Shown here in pieces: positions 21,757 to 32,080 of a DNA stretch of 34,443 bases (the first letter of the stretch is position 1; the number at the start of each line of letters is the position of its first letter). Under the pieces are notes generated by a model. That model made no database searches. It was not told where the DNA came from and saw only the letters and a list, made by a program, of their open reading frames with translations. The translations under genes were made by a program, and so were the position numbers. This DNA is from a virus: positions 1-34,443 of IMG/VR virus record IMGVR_UViG_3300031841_000238. One strand, 5' to 3'.

Positions 21757-22830
21757 TTATCCTCCTTCTGCTGCTGCTAAACCTCTAAGGTTTCTTTGCA
21801 TTCTAGCAAATGTGTCATCTTCTATATCTGCTTTTGCTGCTAATGCTTCTCTAGGTGCAAATATTTCATCTAGTACATCTTCACCTGCTTCAGTTAAAAC
21901 TTCAGGGTCTGGTTCTTCTGCCCCTACTTCTGGAACAAACATTGTTTCTCCAGTAAGTGGGTTGTAATCTAATCTTTCTGGTTGTGCAGGTTGTAAGTCA
22001 CCAAGTGATGATGCGTAGTCCTCTGCAGTTACACCTAGTTTGCTCATAATTATTTGTTTCTCGCTTGATGACAATGGACTACCTTTTCTGGTTTCTGCAC
22101 CTGCTAACATATCATCAACAAAATCTGTTAGGTCTTCCTCTGTAAACTGATAAGTTCCTGTCTTGTATGCTTTCTGTGATTGTGAGTAATCATTTAAAGA
22201 CTTAGTTGCATTTATCCATGATACTTTTCCTAAATTATTCATAGAAAAATCCATAGCTAATTTCAAACCTTTAAGTGTTTCTGCATCTGCATAACTTCCA
22301 TAAGTCTTATCTAAATTAATTAATCCTGCATTTGATAATAAATTTTTTGTTGCCACTCTCATAGCAGGAGGTAAAGCATTAAACTGTCTTAATATATCTC
22401 TTTGATAGTAAACATATTTAAATGCCTCTCCACTACCAAATATTTCTCTTCTTTCACTTTGATATAAATCACTTGTTAAAAATTCTTCAGCAGAAACTAC
22501 TTTGACTTTTGGTTTACCAGTGTCTGGTTCTGTTATTACTTGACCATTTTCATCATATTGAACAACTTGATATTCTTTTTCAAACCCTTTACCTAATGGT
22601 TTATTAGGGTCTGATATTTCCATACCGAATATGTCAGCTATTTCCTGTGCAAACTGTGTTGCATTACTTGTTCCTGCAGGAAACATACTTGATGAAGGTT
22701 CTGCTATTTCTTCTGGTGATTTTACTCCAGTATCTTCTTCTACCTCATCTGGCATAAGAAATGGCAAACCACCTGTTTCCTCATTTTCTACTGGTTCTGT
22801 GCCTTCTAAATGTCCTGGTATATGTGGCAT
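21757..22830 (-). CDS. Putative internal virion protein
   Basis: A 357-residue protein. Residues 1-60 are acidic and Pro-rich and probably disordered. The central part (FNALPPAMRVATKNLLSNAG at ~150-170, then TYGSYADAETLKGLKLAMDF) has the look of small helical, peptidoglycan-binding-like modules found in actinophage virion proteins. The C-terminus contains LDYNPLTGETMFVPEVG and ends in an acidic then Arg-rich helix. It shares its start with the stop of the giant gene (TAATG) and lies next to the lysozyme, so it probably works with it in the virion. No enzyme motif. Confidence 0.55.
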   Translation of the reverse strand: MPHIPGHLEGTEPVENEETGGLPFLMPDEVEEDTGVKSPEEIAEPSSSMFPAGTSNATQFAQEIADIFGMEISDPNKPLGKGFEKEYQVVQYDENGQVITEPDTGKPKVKVVSAEEFLTSDLYQSERREIFGSGEAFKYVYYQRDILRQFNALPPAMRVATKNLLSNAGLINLDKTYGSYADAETLKGLKLAMDFSMNNLGKVSWINATKSLNDYSQSQKAYKTGTYQFTEEDLTDFVDDMLAGAETRKGSPLSSSEKQIIMSKLGVTAEDYASSLGDLQPAQPERLDYNPLTGETMFVPEVGAEEPDPEVLTEAGEDVLDEIFAPREALAAKADIEDDTFARMQRNLRGLAAAEGG

Positions 22831-25800
22831 TAGTTATTGACTCCAAATCTATTTAACTCGTAACTAAATACTTCATCAAATACTACCATAAACAGAGGGT
22901 GTTTTGCTATAATCTCATATCCTTTATCATACAATTTCATTCTTATTTCTTGTGCTTCATTAGAGTCATCTGTAATTAACCAGTTAACTGCTTTTAATTC
23001 ATTAGGATAATTCTTTTCAGACTGTATTGCATCTATAGTTATTTGCCTATATTCTACATATTCTTTTATAAATGGTGTTATGTCAAACTCTGCAAACCTT
23101 GGGTCATCAACTGCTCTTACTAAATAGTCTACAAGCACTCCATTCTGTAATCTTTCTGGTAATTCACCACCTAATACTTTATTCATTTGTTCTGATTTAC
23201 CAAAAGCCATAGGAAACCAGTTACCTAGTTTTGCATCTATGACTGCATTTGCAGCTTGTATATTTTCTGGTGAATCTTGACCTGTCGCTATAAGACTTTG
23301 TAATTTGTCATCTTTCGCTGCTCTACCTACGATTGATGATAAAAATCTTTGTACCTCTAAATACATTTCATCTTCATTCTTAGGAGTAATTAATCCTAAA
23401 TATTTAACAGCTTGATAACCACTAAAGTCTATCTTTCCTTCATCTATATTTCTTGAAAAGTATGGTAGTACAGGACCAAAATCTTTAGCTAATTCAGGAT
23501 TTGCATTTACAAATTCATATTCTTTTGTAGTTCTTGGAACTCTACCTGCTTCAGAAACTGTCTTACCTCTAACCTGTAACCCTGCAGATGTAAGTTGTTC
23601 AGTTATGTCATACTTATCTAAACCAAGTAACCTAACAACTTCTAATAATGCGTAATATTCTCCTTGTCTTGGTCCAAGTATAGATGTCCACTGCTTTCTC
23701 ATGTCTTGATAAAAACCATGTATTGCAGCTAACTCAACCATATTGTTGTATGCAATACCTGCTTCATACCCTTCTTCTCCATACCATTCATTAAAACTTT
23801 GTTCATTACCTTCTATCTTGTAAAGCACACTTAGTTTTGGTGCGAATGGACTAACAAATCTATCCCATGTTTTTATTGTGTATAAGTTATTTCTAACTAA
23901 TGCACCTAACTCTTGTATCTTATCTACATCATCTGCATACTCTGGATGTAACTGTGCTGCTATCTGCATACCATTTGTTGTAGAAGAAATCCATATATCT
24001 TCATCTACACCTTCAAAACCTAATGACTTGCCCATAGAATTAAACCAATTCTTTGCAACTGATGGTATTGCCATATCTACTAACTCTGCAGGTAACTCTG
24101 TAAGTGACAATGGCTCATCACTAAAAGGTAACTGAAATCCTGCCATAATGTTTTTTTCTACGAATCTTCTACCTGCAGGTTTGTTTCTAAGAAGAAAACC
24201 TAAAGGCATAGTTATACCATCACCAAGTGATGGCAAGTAACCTACACCACCAACACCTAATGATTTAAGTGGGTAACCTTTTTTAATATATACTCTACTT
24301 TCCTCATCAGATACATCTTCTGTAGCTAAACCACCTAGTTCAGACTTAGTATGTACTTGTAGTGGTGTTCCTGCTGTAGGCATAAACACATACAAATCAC
24401 CGAATCTATCTTGTGCAATAACATTGTTTTCAATACCTCTTCTAACACCCTGACCTATTTGTACAGCAGCTTTAGGATTGTTAGCAGTAAGAAGTAAATA
24501 TCTACCCATGTACTCACGATAGGCTTCAAAGAAAGCAAAAGAACTTCTATATGCTTGTGCAAAATATCCTCTTTCAGTTAAGTTATACAACAAGTTAGCG
24601 TTAGCTTCCATAGCTGCTTCTAATGCTCTTTGATGTATGTCCATAGCACTCATGTTTCTAGTTATGTTTGCTCTAACATCATTCATATCTAACAATGTTG
24701 TATAGCTGTACTCATTCATGTTTTGCATAATGGTGCTAGTTCTAGGATTAAATACTTCTAATGATTTATTCTTTCGGTCAAAAATACCTTTGATAAGTGA
24801 TTTTTCAAATATAGTATCTGCAACAAATGCTTTTTCTTCTATCTCTTTACCTTGCCTACTAGCCAAGTAATTTTTACCTCTAACTATTGGCTCATCACCT
24901 AACGCTTTTACTTGTTTATCATTTAGTAGTTTTTTACCTTTAGTTCTAAGTAAGTTATATACAGCAGAGTTGTTTATTACTTCGTATGTGTCATCTTGTT
25001 TAAACAGTGCTTCTACTATTTCATCACCTTCTTTTATAAGGTATGATTCACCAAAACTAACTTGGTCTGCTGCTAATGCAAGATATTTAACTTTATTATA
25101 TGCTTGTACTCCTGCATCAACTCTTGTATCTTTTACACCTCTGTTTATTTTTACTGATACATCTAATACCCATTGACCCCTTGCTTCATCCCATTTACCA
25201 CCTAGTACATGGTCAGTTAATCGTAATTTATCTTGGTTATCTCTAACAAACATAGACACTGCATCTTTAGTTAAAGAATCTTTACCTGTAAGAACAAGCT
25301 GTCTTGTTTTATATGGTGATACATACAACATAGCTTCTTTACCCCAAGACTCTGGGTTTCCTAAATCTAAACTAAATCCATCTATGTTTGCTTGTGTAAA
25401 CCTATATACCTCATCAATAAGTTCATCAGTAATATTTTGTTTAGGAACAGCTACATTTATTTTTTTACCTAATACTTTTTCTATAGTTTTTCTTCCTACA
25501 TCAAATGTAAGTTCACCACTGTAGTTATTTTTTTGTGACTTACCTTTAGTAGATGCTTGAAACTTACTTTTAATTTCTGTTAGGTTAGGTTGTTTGTTTG
25601 AAAGACCAAGTATATCTTCTAAACCTCTTTTGGTTGCACCTGGTTTACTTAAATAATCTATAGCTTCATTTATTATGATGTCAATATCACTATCTGCGTA
25701 ACCACTATCAAAACTATTTTTAAGTACATCTTTTAATAAATCTTGATTAGGTAATGCACCATTGTAAATAACTTCATCTTTTTTAAAGTTAGTTACAAAT

Positions 25801-28800
25801 GTACCTACCTTAGAATCATCAAATCCTAATCTTCCCTCTGCTATATTATCTGCAGAACCATAAACTAATTTCTCTGCTTCTTGTACATCAGTTGTAAATT
25901 TTATACTCTCTTTGTTCAAAGGATTCTTAGTTATATAGTTAACACTTCTATTACCACCTTGTTCTGTAAATACAGTTGCAGTAAATGTTGTTTCTCCTTT
26001 GTAAGTCTTTTGTGTTACTTGTGGTTTTATATTTACATTTAAAACTTCATCATATTCTTCTAATGTAGATACTGCTCTATCTCTTTCTCTTTGTATTACC
26101 TCAATAACATCATCAGATAAATTAACAACACTGTCTTCATCATTGTGTATTTTAAGTAACTCATCTAACTCTGCTCTTCTACCAAATACAGAAAATGCTT
26201 TAACAAATTCATCATACGCTTGTTTCAAATAAGGTATGCGAATAAATGAACCTTCTCCTTGTGTAGTAGCAAAGAATAAAGAGTTTAAAAGATTTCTAAA
26301 TGTTTTCTTACCTTCTATAATTTGTCTTTCTGCATCTACCTTTGGATATGGTATTTCAAAAGGCAACTTATCTACATTCTTGTTATACAATGTAGCAATT
26401 CTTCTTGATGCTCTTTCTGCTATATCAGGTGTAGTAGAGGATAAATCTCTAAGATTAATATTTCCTATCTTTGCATCAGCAATAACATTTAATAAATCAG
26501 CAGAACCACCTGTGTAATTGTCAATGCTTTGACTGTAATGTTTTGCAAGTCTTAAAAAATCTTCTTCTGTTTGCACAACACCAACTTCTAAGTTTCTTTG
26601 TTTAGGTCCTCTTATTTGAAATCCTTGATTGGCTTCATCAATAATTTTTAAAAATGCAGGTTCTTTTTGTAAAGTCTGTGCTATTTGCTCTAAGGTATAA
26701 CCTTGTCTTTTCATACCTGCTATTGCAGGTGCAAGGTCATCATCAATGTATTTATATAAGAAATATTCGTAAGCCTTTACATGTTCAGGACTTTGTTTGT
26801 TTATAAGCGTATGTCCTGTATTAGTAATAAATCTATTATTTACAAACTTTACATCTGCTGAAAATAACTGTGCTATTTCTGGTGAACCAAACTCTTGGGA
26901 ATCAGATAACACACCTAAAGATTTTCTTACTCGTTTTGGTATTAAGTCATTTAGAAATTTTAATTGTTTTGTAGTTGCTTCTATTTCTTTTGTAGTTCTA
27001 TATGGTCCACTAATCATAGTTGAAGGTTTACCAAATACTCGTGTCAATATACCCTCTGGGTCATTAAGCATAAGTTTTATAGAGTCAATAGGGTTTTTAA
27101 GCATGTTTCTTACACCAAACATATTGAACTTAACCATGGCATCTGTAATAAGTTTTAAAGGATAACTTAATCTAAATAACAAAAATGCAGGGTATCTAAA
27201 GTTCCTCATGTAACCAAACACAAGATTGTCGTATGTCTGTACACCTTTTTCCATAGCATTAAATAAAATGTTAGGGTCATCAAAGTCTGTAAATACATCA
27301 TCAATTACTTCTCTTAGTGGACTTTCCTCTTTCCAAAAATCTACCTTGACACCTTCATCTGCTGCTTTACGCACTATGTCAAAGATTTCTTCATCACCTT
27401 CTTTGTTAGTTAATTTTCTTCTTACTCTTCTTTTAGCAGATGTTGCTCTAAGTAACCCTTGTATGTCAGGTCCATGTATATCTAAGTTTTTTAGCTGACC
27501 ATAAAGTTCTAATGATTGTTTTGTAAGGTGTATCATATCCTGTTCAGAAGCAACAGAACCAAACATTTTATTTGTTATAATGTCTACTTCCATTGGGTCA
27601 TAAAACTCTGGACTTCTTGATGGTGACATAGGTTTAAACTCTGCATCACTAAAACCTTGTTTGTCATTTTTAAGATAGTATTTACTCATAAAGTCATCTA
27701 TCTCATTGTCTGTTAATCCATAAGTACTTTTTAGTTGTAGACCTACTTCACCAAACACTAATTTATTTTGAAATATTTCTTTAGCTTCAAAGTATTGTCC
27801 ATTAGATATAGCATTATAAAACTCTGTAGCCAGTTCTTCTATTCTGCTTTCTGGCACTTTACCTGCATAACCATATCTAATAAAATACTCCATAGCTTCT
27901 TTAGGATTCTGTAAATCTGCAGGTTTTAACTTAGGTAATTTAACATCTCTAGCTAAGAAAGTATCTCTAAAACCACCACCTCTTTTATATGCTGCTTCTA
28001 TACCTTCATCTAACTCTTTATTTATTAATGCTTCTAAGTTGCTTTCATACAACACTTTGGATTGTAGATGTTTGTTTTTACCTCTACCCATAAAATTACC
28101 ACCATAAAACATATCTGTGACATATCCATTTTCTATGCCTTGTTCTAATGTTTGCATTATGTCATCTGCAGTAGTATCAGCAGATTTAATTCTAAAAGCA
28201 AAATCTGGATGAAAACCTTCATTCATCAAATAAGTAGCAACTGGTTTGTTTTCATTTTTTGCTTGTACAATTAAGTTTGCAATACCTTCAAATGTTTCTT
28301 TATTATTATCAAATATCTCTCTAGCAGTTACACCATTGTCTAACTGTTCTGGTAATGACCTACCTAATGATGTAAGAACCTCATCAAAGTTTGCAGCAGT
28401 TGTTCGTTGTAACAATCCTGAACCAGGAACAATGTAATTTAGTGGGTCAAGAAATATATACTTTGCTGTGTTAATTAATCCTGCAAAAAACCCTGCCATA
28501 CTTCTAGTTTTTTCATAACCTATATCTTGTATAGCATTGAACTTTGCTTGTTCTGCGTTATCTAAAATATTAAAATATTGAGTACCAGATATTGTTCCTT
28601 GGTCTAAAGCTAATTGTGCTTCTTGTTCTATCCTGTCATATTCATTATCTAAGTATTCTGTTACATAATTTGCATAACCATAGCTAGTAGATAAGTTACC
28701 TGTTAAACCGAAAACAATACCATCACCTAGTCCTACAGGTATAGCTTGATTAAAAAATGTTTCGTTTAGTTCTTGTTGTCTATCAAACTCAGGGCTTAAT

Positions 28801-29738
28801 GCAACTACATCTGCAATACCTTTTGCACCTGTATCTGGGTCAATAATGTCATCAACAGTCTGAAAAAACAAACCTGCTTTTTCTACAAAAGATAAATCTC
28901 TACCTTTTTCGTTTTTAAGTGCAGTAATCTTTTCTCCAATAATGTCTGGAAACAATTCATTAAATATATCTAAATCTGTTTTTGTTATTAGTGGAGTACC
29001 TTCTTCATCTACAATACCTCTAGCAACTAAAAAATTCTTTGCTGTATCAGATGGTGTGTAGTATGTATCATTGTTAATTATCTTTGCAGTTCTCTGATTG
29101 TTGTAATTTCTAAATGCTTTAGCATGTGCAAGTAAACCAGGTATAAAAGGTAGTTCATTGTCTTTTAAATTTTCATAACCTGCTATTTGTACAACATCTG
29201 ATAATGTTTTACCTTTTTTATTTAACTCTTCTTCTAATGCTGCTTGATATTCAACACTATAATTTCTAACTGTTTTGTCTGTACTTTGTATAAGACCATC
29301 TGCAAATATACGAAGTGTACCAAATAAATAAGAACCAAACTTATCTGCTGCTAGTTTTGCACCCTCTTTTGTAGCTGTACCTACATTTTCAAAAAAGTTT
29401 CCTGTTAGTTTTAACATAAGTGCAGGTCCTAAAGCGTAAGATTGTTTTGTTTTATCTTCAACACCTTGACTTCTATTGTTTGTGTAACTTACAGGTGGTG
29501 TTTTAGTTTGTGACCAAACACTAATGTATTCTTGGTCTGACAAACCCATGTCTGCTGCTGCAGCTATAAACTCAGGGTCTTCTGTAGGTGTAAGTGATTC
29601 TAATTCTTCGTATTTTTGTACAAACTTTTGTACATCTGGTCCTGCATCTGCTTCTGCTTTATTTAATTGTTTATTATAGAGTTGTTCTTCCTTGTAACCC
29701 TTATACCAGTTTTGACTCCAATTTGTCCATAATGACAT
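22830..29738 (-). CDS. Giant internal virion protein (2302 residues)
   Basis: At 6.9 kb this is the largest gene in the window. It is largely helical with hydrophobic patches, for example FFAGLINTAKYIFLDPLNYI (~residues 410-430) and FRYPAFLLFRLSYPLKLITD (~850-870). A block near residues 1705-1745 (NLTERGYFAQAYRSSFAFFE...NNP) and the Trp/Pro-rich segment RFVSPFAPKLSVLYKI (~1950) are patterns I associate with very large virion proteins of actinophages, which also carry FR-x-PAF-type blocks. No protease, muramidase or RNA polymerase signature was recognised. Location directly after portal and two small genes suggests a protein packaged inside the capsid and ejected with DNA, or a tail-length-like protein. 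Start ATG overlaps the preceding stop (TAATG). Confidence 0.68.
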   Translation of the reverse strand: MSLWTNWSQNWYKGYKEEQLYNKQLNKAEADAGPDVQKFVQKYEELESLTPTEDPEFIAAAADMGLSDQEYISVWSQTKTPPVSYTNNRSQGVEDKTKQSYALGPALMLKLTGNFFENVGTATKEGAKLAADKFGSYLFGTLRIFADGLIQSTDKTVRNYSVEYQAALEEELNKKGKTLSDVVQIAGYENLKDNELPFIPGLLAHAKAFRNYNNQRTAKIINNDTYYTPSDTAKNFLVARGIVDEEGTPLITKTDLDIFNELFPDIIGEKITALKNEKGRDLSFVEKAGLFFQTVDDIIDPDTGAKGIADVVALSPEFDRQQELNETFFNQAIPVGLGDGIVFGLTGNLSTSYGYANYVTEYLDNEYDRIEQEAQLALDQGTISGTQYFNILDNAEQAKFNAIQDIGYEKTRSMAGFFAGLINTAKYIFLDPLNYIVPGSGLLQRTTAANFDEVLTSLGRSLPEQLDNGVTAREIFDNNKETFEGIANLIVQAKNENKPVATYLMNEGFHPDFAFRIKSADTTADDIMQTLEQGIENGYVTDMFYGGNFMGRGKNKHLQSKVLYESNLEALINKELDEGIEAAYKRGGGFRDTFLARDVKLPKLKPADLQNPKEAMEYFIRYGYAGKVPESRIEELATEFYNAISNGQYFEAKEIFQNKLVFGEVGLQLKSTYGLTDNEIDDFMSKYYLKNDKQGFSDAEFKPMSPSRSPEFYDPMEVDIITNKMFGSVASEQDMIHLTKQSLELYGQLKNLDIHGPDIQGLLRATSAKRRVRRKLTNKEGDEEIFDIVRKAADEGVKVDFWKEESPLREVIDDVFTDFDDPNILFNAMEKGVQTYDNLVFGYMRNFRYPAFLLFRLSYPLKLITDAMVKFNMFGVRNMLKNPIDSIKLMLNDPEGILTRVFGKPSTMISGPYRTTKEIEATTKQLKFLNDLIPKRVRKSLGVLSDSQEFGSPEIAQLFSADVKFVNNRFITNTGHTLINKQSPEHVKAYEYFLYKYIDDDLAPAIAGMKRQGYTLEQIAQTLQKEPAFLKIIDEANQGFQIRGPKQRNLEVGVVQTEEDFLRLAKHYSQSIDNYTGGSADLLNVIADAKIGNINLRDLSSTTPDIAERASRRIATLYNKNVDKLPFEIPYPKVDAERQIIEGKKTFRNLLNSLFFATTQGEGSFIRIPYLKQAYDEFVKAFSVFGRRAELDELLKIHNDEDSVVNLSDDVIEVIQRERDRAVSTLEEYDEVLNVNIKPQVTQKTYKGETTFTATVFTEQGGNRSVNYITKNPLNKESIKFTTDVQEAEKLVYGSADNIAEGRLGFDDSKVGTFVTNFKKDEVIYNGALPNQDLLKDVLKNSFDSGYADSDIDIIINEAIDYLSKPGATKRGLEDILGLSNKQPNLTEIKSKFQASTKGKSQKNNYSGELTFDVGRKTIEKVLGKKINVAVPKQNITDELIDEVYRFTQANIDGFSLDLGNPESWGKEAMLYVSPYKTRQLVLTGKDSLTKDAVSMFVRDNQDKLRLTDHVLGGKWDEARGQWVLDVSVKINRGVKDTRVDAGVQAYNKVKYLALAADQVSFGESYLIKEGDEIVEALFKQDDTYEVINNSAVYNLLRTKGKKLLNDKQVKALGDEPIVRGKNYLASRQGKEIEEKAFVADTIFEKSLIKGIFDRKNKSLEVFNPRTSTIMQNMNEYSYTTLLDMNDVRANITRNMSAMDIHQRALEAAMEANANLLYNLTERGYFAQAYRSSFAFFEAYREYMGRYLLLTANNPKAAVQIGQGVRRGIENNVIAQDRFGDLYVFMPTAGTPLQVHTKSELGGLATEDVSDEESRVYIKKGYPLKSLGVGGVGYLPSLGDGITMPLGFLLRNKPAGRRFVEKNIMAGFQLPFSDEPLSLTELPAELVDMAIPSVAKNWFNSMGKSLGFEGVDEDIWISSTTNGMQIAAQLHPEYADDVDKIQELGALVRNNLYTIKTWDRFVSPFAPKLSVLYKIEGNEQSFNEWYGEEGYEAGIAYNNMVELAAIHGFYQDMRKQWTSILGPRQGEYYALLEVVRLLGLDKYDITEQLTSAGLQVRGKTVSEAGRVPRTTKEYEFVNANPELAKDFGPVLPYFSRNIDEGKIDFSGYQAVKYLGLITPKNEDEMYLEVQRFLSSIVGRAAKDDKLQSLIATGQDSPENIQAANAVIDAKLGNWFPMAFGKSEQMNKVLGGELPERLQNGVLVDYLVRAVDDPRFAEFDITPFIKEYVEYRQITIDAIQSEKNYPNELKAVNWLITDDSNEAQEIRMKLYDKGYEIIAKHPLFMVVFDEVFSYELNRFGVNN

Positions 29739-30094
29739 TAATTAAACCTTCTTGAAACAAAATAACCATAATTATTTTTTATCATATCTACCAATACTTG
29801 TGTATTAGTGCCTGATGGTAATGTTGTTTGCGTACCTCTAGTGCTATCTGCCATTATTGACTCTGATTCCCTTTCGGACAATCTAGCTATATCTTGTGCT
29901 TCAAATCCTCTTACTTGACTAGGAGTAACACCTGTGTCACTTGCTGCCCTTGACCTTTGTAAAGCAATCATATCTTCTTGTAATAATCTTCCACCAAACT
30001 CATCATCTGGTATAGCTTTTAAATCTGCATACGCACCATCTAATTTAGTATCTGTCATTTGTTTAAGTGTTGAAGGTTTTCTACCTCTTGGCAT
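29738..30094 (-). CDS. Small portal-associated protein of unknown function
   Basis: A 118-residue protein with a basic N-terminus (MPRGRKPSTLKQMTD), a charged helical middle (ALQRSRAASDTGVTPSQVR, SERESESIMADSTRG), and an aromatic/basic end (NNYGYFVSRRFN). It is translationally coupled on both sides by one-base overlaps. It might be a packaged DNA-binding or core protein because of its basic start. No family recognised. Confidence 0.55.
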   Translation of the reverse strand: MPRGRKPSTLKQMTDTKLDGAYADLKAIPDDEFGGRLLQEDMIALQRSRAASDTGVTPSQVRGFEAQDIARLSERESESIMADSTRGTQTTLPSGTNTQVLVDMIKNNYGYFVSRRFN

Positions 30095-30309
30095 TAGTAC
30101 TCCCCTGGGTCTTCTATATCTAGTCCTAAAGCAATACTAATCCATACACCAGGTATTGGTGTTGGCATTATATATTGTCCTATAGGAAAATCTCCTGGTA
30201 CTTCTAAACTTAAAATGTCAGTTCGTATTGTTGGGTCTTCTTCTACAGATATTTCATCCCAATCTTCTTGATTAATAATGTCATAAAACTCTTTGTTAAT
30301 ATCAGGCAA
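30094..30309 (-). CDS. Small protein of unknown function with TTG start
   Basis: A 71-residue protein. The frame has an ATG at 30336, but a perfect AAGGAGGT Shine-Dalgarno (30314-30321) lies downstream of that ATG and 4-5 bases before a TTG at 30309. The TTG, giving MPDINKEFYD..., is therefore the likely start, and it overlaps the portal gene by only eight bases. The protein is acidic and Pro/Ile-rich (PIGQYIMPTPIPGVWISIAL). Function unknown. Confidence 0.55.
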   Translation of the reverse strand: MPDINKEFYDIINQEDWDEISVEEDPTIRTDILSLEVPGDFPIGQYIMPTPIPGVWISIALGLDIEDPGEY

Positions 30310-32080
30310 CTGGACCTCCTTGTGCAGGTACACCACCTGCTAATCCTGCAAGTACAGTAGCAATATCTGGCTCACCTTGTGGTACTTGTGGTTGTTGTGG
30401 TCCTGCACCAATTATTGCTTCTTCTTCTGGTGTAGGTTCTTCACCTTCTGCTGTATAAAACTTATCTAGTATCTCTGACATCTTTTGTGGATTCTTTCTA
30501 ATCTCTATAGCAGCAATAGTAGCTTTAGGATTACCTTGTGCTGCTTGTGCCATAAGTGATTCAAACAATACTGTTTCTGCTTTCTCTGCAGATATTCTTT
30601 GTTGTATCTTAGTAATATTGTCTAATCCATCCATATTCTCTTGTAATGTCTGTGTATCAATAATGCCCTGTTGTTTTAATTGCAACCCTGTAATTATTTT
30701 CTGTGGCTCATCAAACCCTGCCATTACTCCATACACTCTTCTAGTTTCGTAAACTTCTGATATGTCTGTTGATGGTGTATAAGATTCTTTGTAGGATGTT
30801 CCCTTGTGCCTACCTGCAATAGGTTTACGCACATTAGCAAACATTACCTCATCATATTCTAATCTTTTAGCATCTATCTCTTGTAATGCTTCTTTTAATA
30901 TTGTTTGATATTCTCTGACATGCAAAGATGCAGATTGTCCTAATTCTTCTAAACCTCTACCTGTAACAAATGCGTTAGGTGATTGTCCATCATCCGATAC
31001 AGGATATGCTGCACCAAGTCGCAAGTGTCGTTCAAGCCTATCTACTTGTTGAAATAATTGGTAAGGTAGATTGTTGACTGGTTTAGACACTTGCGAACCA
31101 GGTGTCAAATAGTTAACAGCAAATCTGCCCTTTCTATATTTTCCTGATTCAATCTCACCAACAATATTTGTTTCTGTAAATACTGCATCTTCCATAGCAA
31201 TAGTTCCAAGTATGTTAATCTTTGCCATATTTGCCATAAGACCTGTAATGTGTTGAAACTGTGATTGCATTTGGTCAAACGCATATCTTTTAGCCACAAC
31301 AAAACAAGGTCCAGACTCTAATACATTTGGCATAAAATCTATAATCTTTTTGTTTTCAGGTAGGAATACATAAGTTCCTTCCATATCTTTATACTCAACT
31401 ACAACTTTTCCATGACCTGTAGAGTTTGCCCAACTACCTGCTCTATCTGTACTATCCATAAGTGCAGAGTATGGGTTTTGAAATCCATCATCATTTTCTT
31501 CTTTCTGAAATATATATTGTTTAGCATCTGGATATTGGTCAGCTAATACTCTATGTGGAACTCTACGAATTATTGCTAATTCTTTTGGTTGTTGGTCATT
31601 TCCAAATATACCTGGGTAACAAGTAAAAGGGTCTTGTAGTTCAGCATAAGGATATGGATTACCATCTTTATCTCTTTTATGTCCTATAGTCCAAACTATA
31701 AATCCATAACCAGGTAACCATCTTGCAGCTTGTGGTAACTGCATGTGTAATTTTTGAAACTTGTCATAAGAAGTAACTATCCTTTCTAGTTTTTCTGATT
31801 TCTTTCTAGCTCTCTCGCTATCTTTCTCATTGATTATATCTACTTTTAAATCTGGACTTCTACCTAGTTTTTGTGCAAATCTCTCTAGTGCTGTTAAAAA
31901 TAAGTTAGGTGCAGGTAACTCGTGATATTCTACATTGACTGAATTACCAAGAAGTGCTTTTACTGCAGCTTCACCACCATTCATAATGTCACGAATCCTA
32001 GACCTATCAATCATTTGTTCTTGATTAATTACTCTGAGGTAATCTATTCTGTCGTATAATTTATCGCTATCTAAAGGCAT
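30302..32080 (-). CDS. Portal protein
   Basis: A 592-residue protein. Marks of a phage portal are an N-terminal helical region (DRIDYLRVINQEQM), LPAPNLFLTALERFAQKLGR at ~54-73, the wing region with WLPGYGFIVWTIGHKR (~121-136) and DPFTCYPGIFG (149-159), and a Gln/Glu-rich C-terminal barrel/crown (SLMAQAAQGNPKATIAAI). The tail ends with a Pro/Gln-rich low-complexity segment (GPQQPQVPQGEP). The portal forms the dodecameric ring through which DNA is packaged and ejected. It directly follows the terminase gene, the standard order. Start ATG abuts the terminase stop. Confidence 0.82.
   Translation of the reverse strand: MPLDSDKLYDRIDYLRVINQEQMIDRSRIRDIMNGGEAAVKALLGNSVNVEYHELPAPNLFLTALERFAQKLGRSPDLKVDIINEKDSERARKKSEKLERIVTSYDKFQKLHMQLPQAARWLPGYGFIVWTIGHKRDKDGNPYPYAELQDPFTCYPGIFGNDQQPKELAIIRRVPHRVLADQYPDAKQYIFQKEENDDGFQNPYSALMDSTDRAGSWANSTGHGKVVVEYKDMEGTYVFLPENKKIIDFMPNVLESGPCFVVAKRYAFDQMQSQFQHITGLMANMAKINILGTIAMEDAVFTETNIVGEIESGKYRKGRFAVNYLTPGSQVSKPVNNLPYQLFQQVDRLERHLRLGAAYPVSDDGQSPNAFVTGRGLEELGQSASLHVREYQTILKEALQEIDAKRLEYDEVMFANVRKPIAGRHKGTSYKESYTPSTDISEVYETRRVYGVMAGFDEPQKIITGLQLKQQGIIDTQTLQENMDGLDNITKIQQRISAEKAETVLFESLMAQAAQGNPKATIAAIEIRKNPQKMSEILDKFYTAEGEEPTPEEEAIIGAGPQQPQVPQGEPDIATVLAGLAGGVPAQGGPVA

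Noticed and set aside
25700-25850. Possible ADP-ribosyltransferase-like segment in the giant virion protein
   Set aside because: Only a loose resemblance (FVTNFKKDEVIYNG). No R-S-E or H-Y-E catalytic set could be traced.
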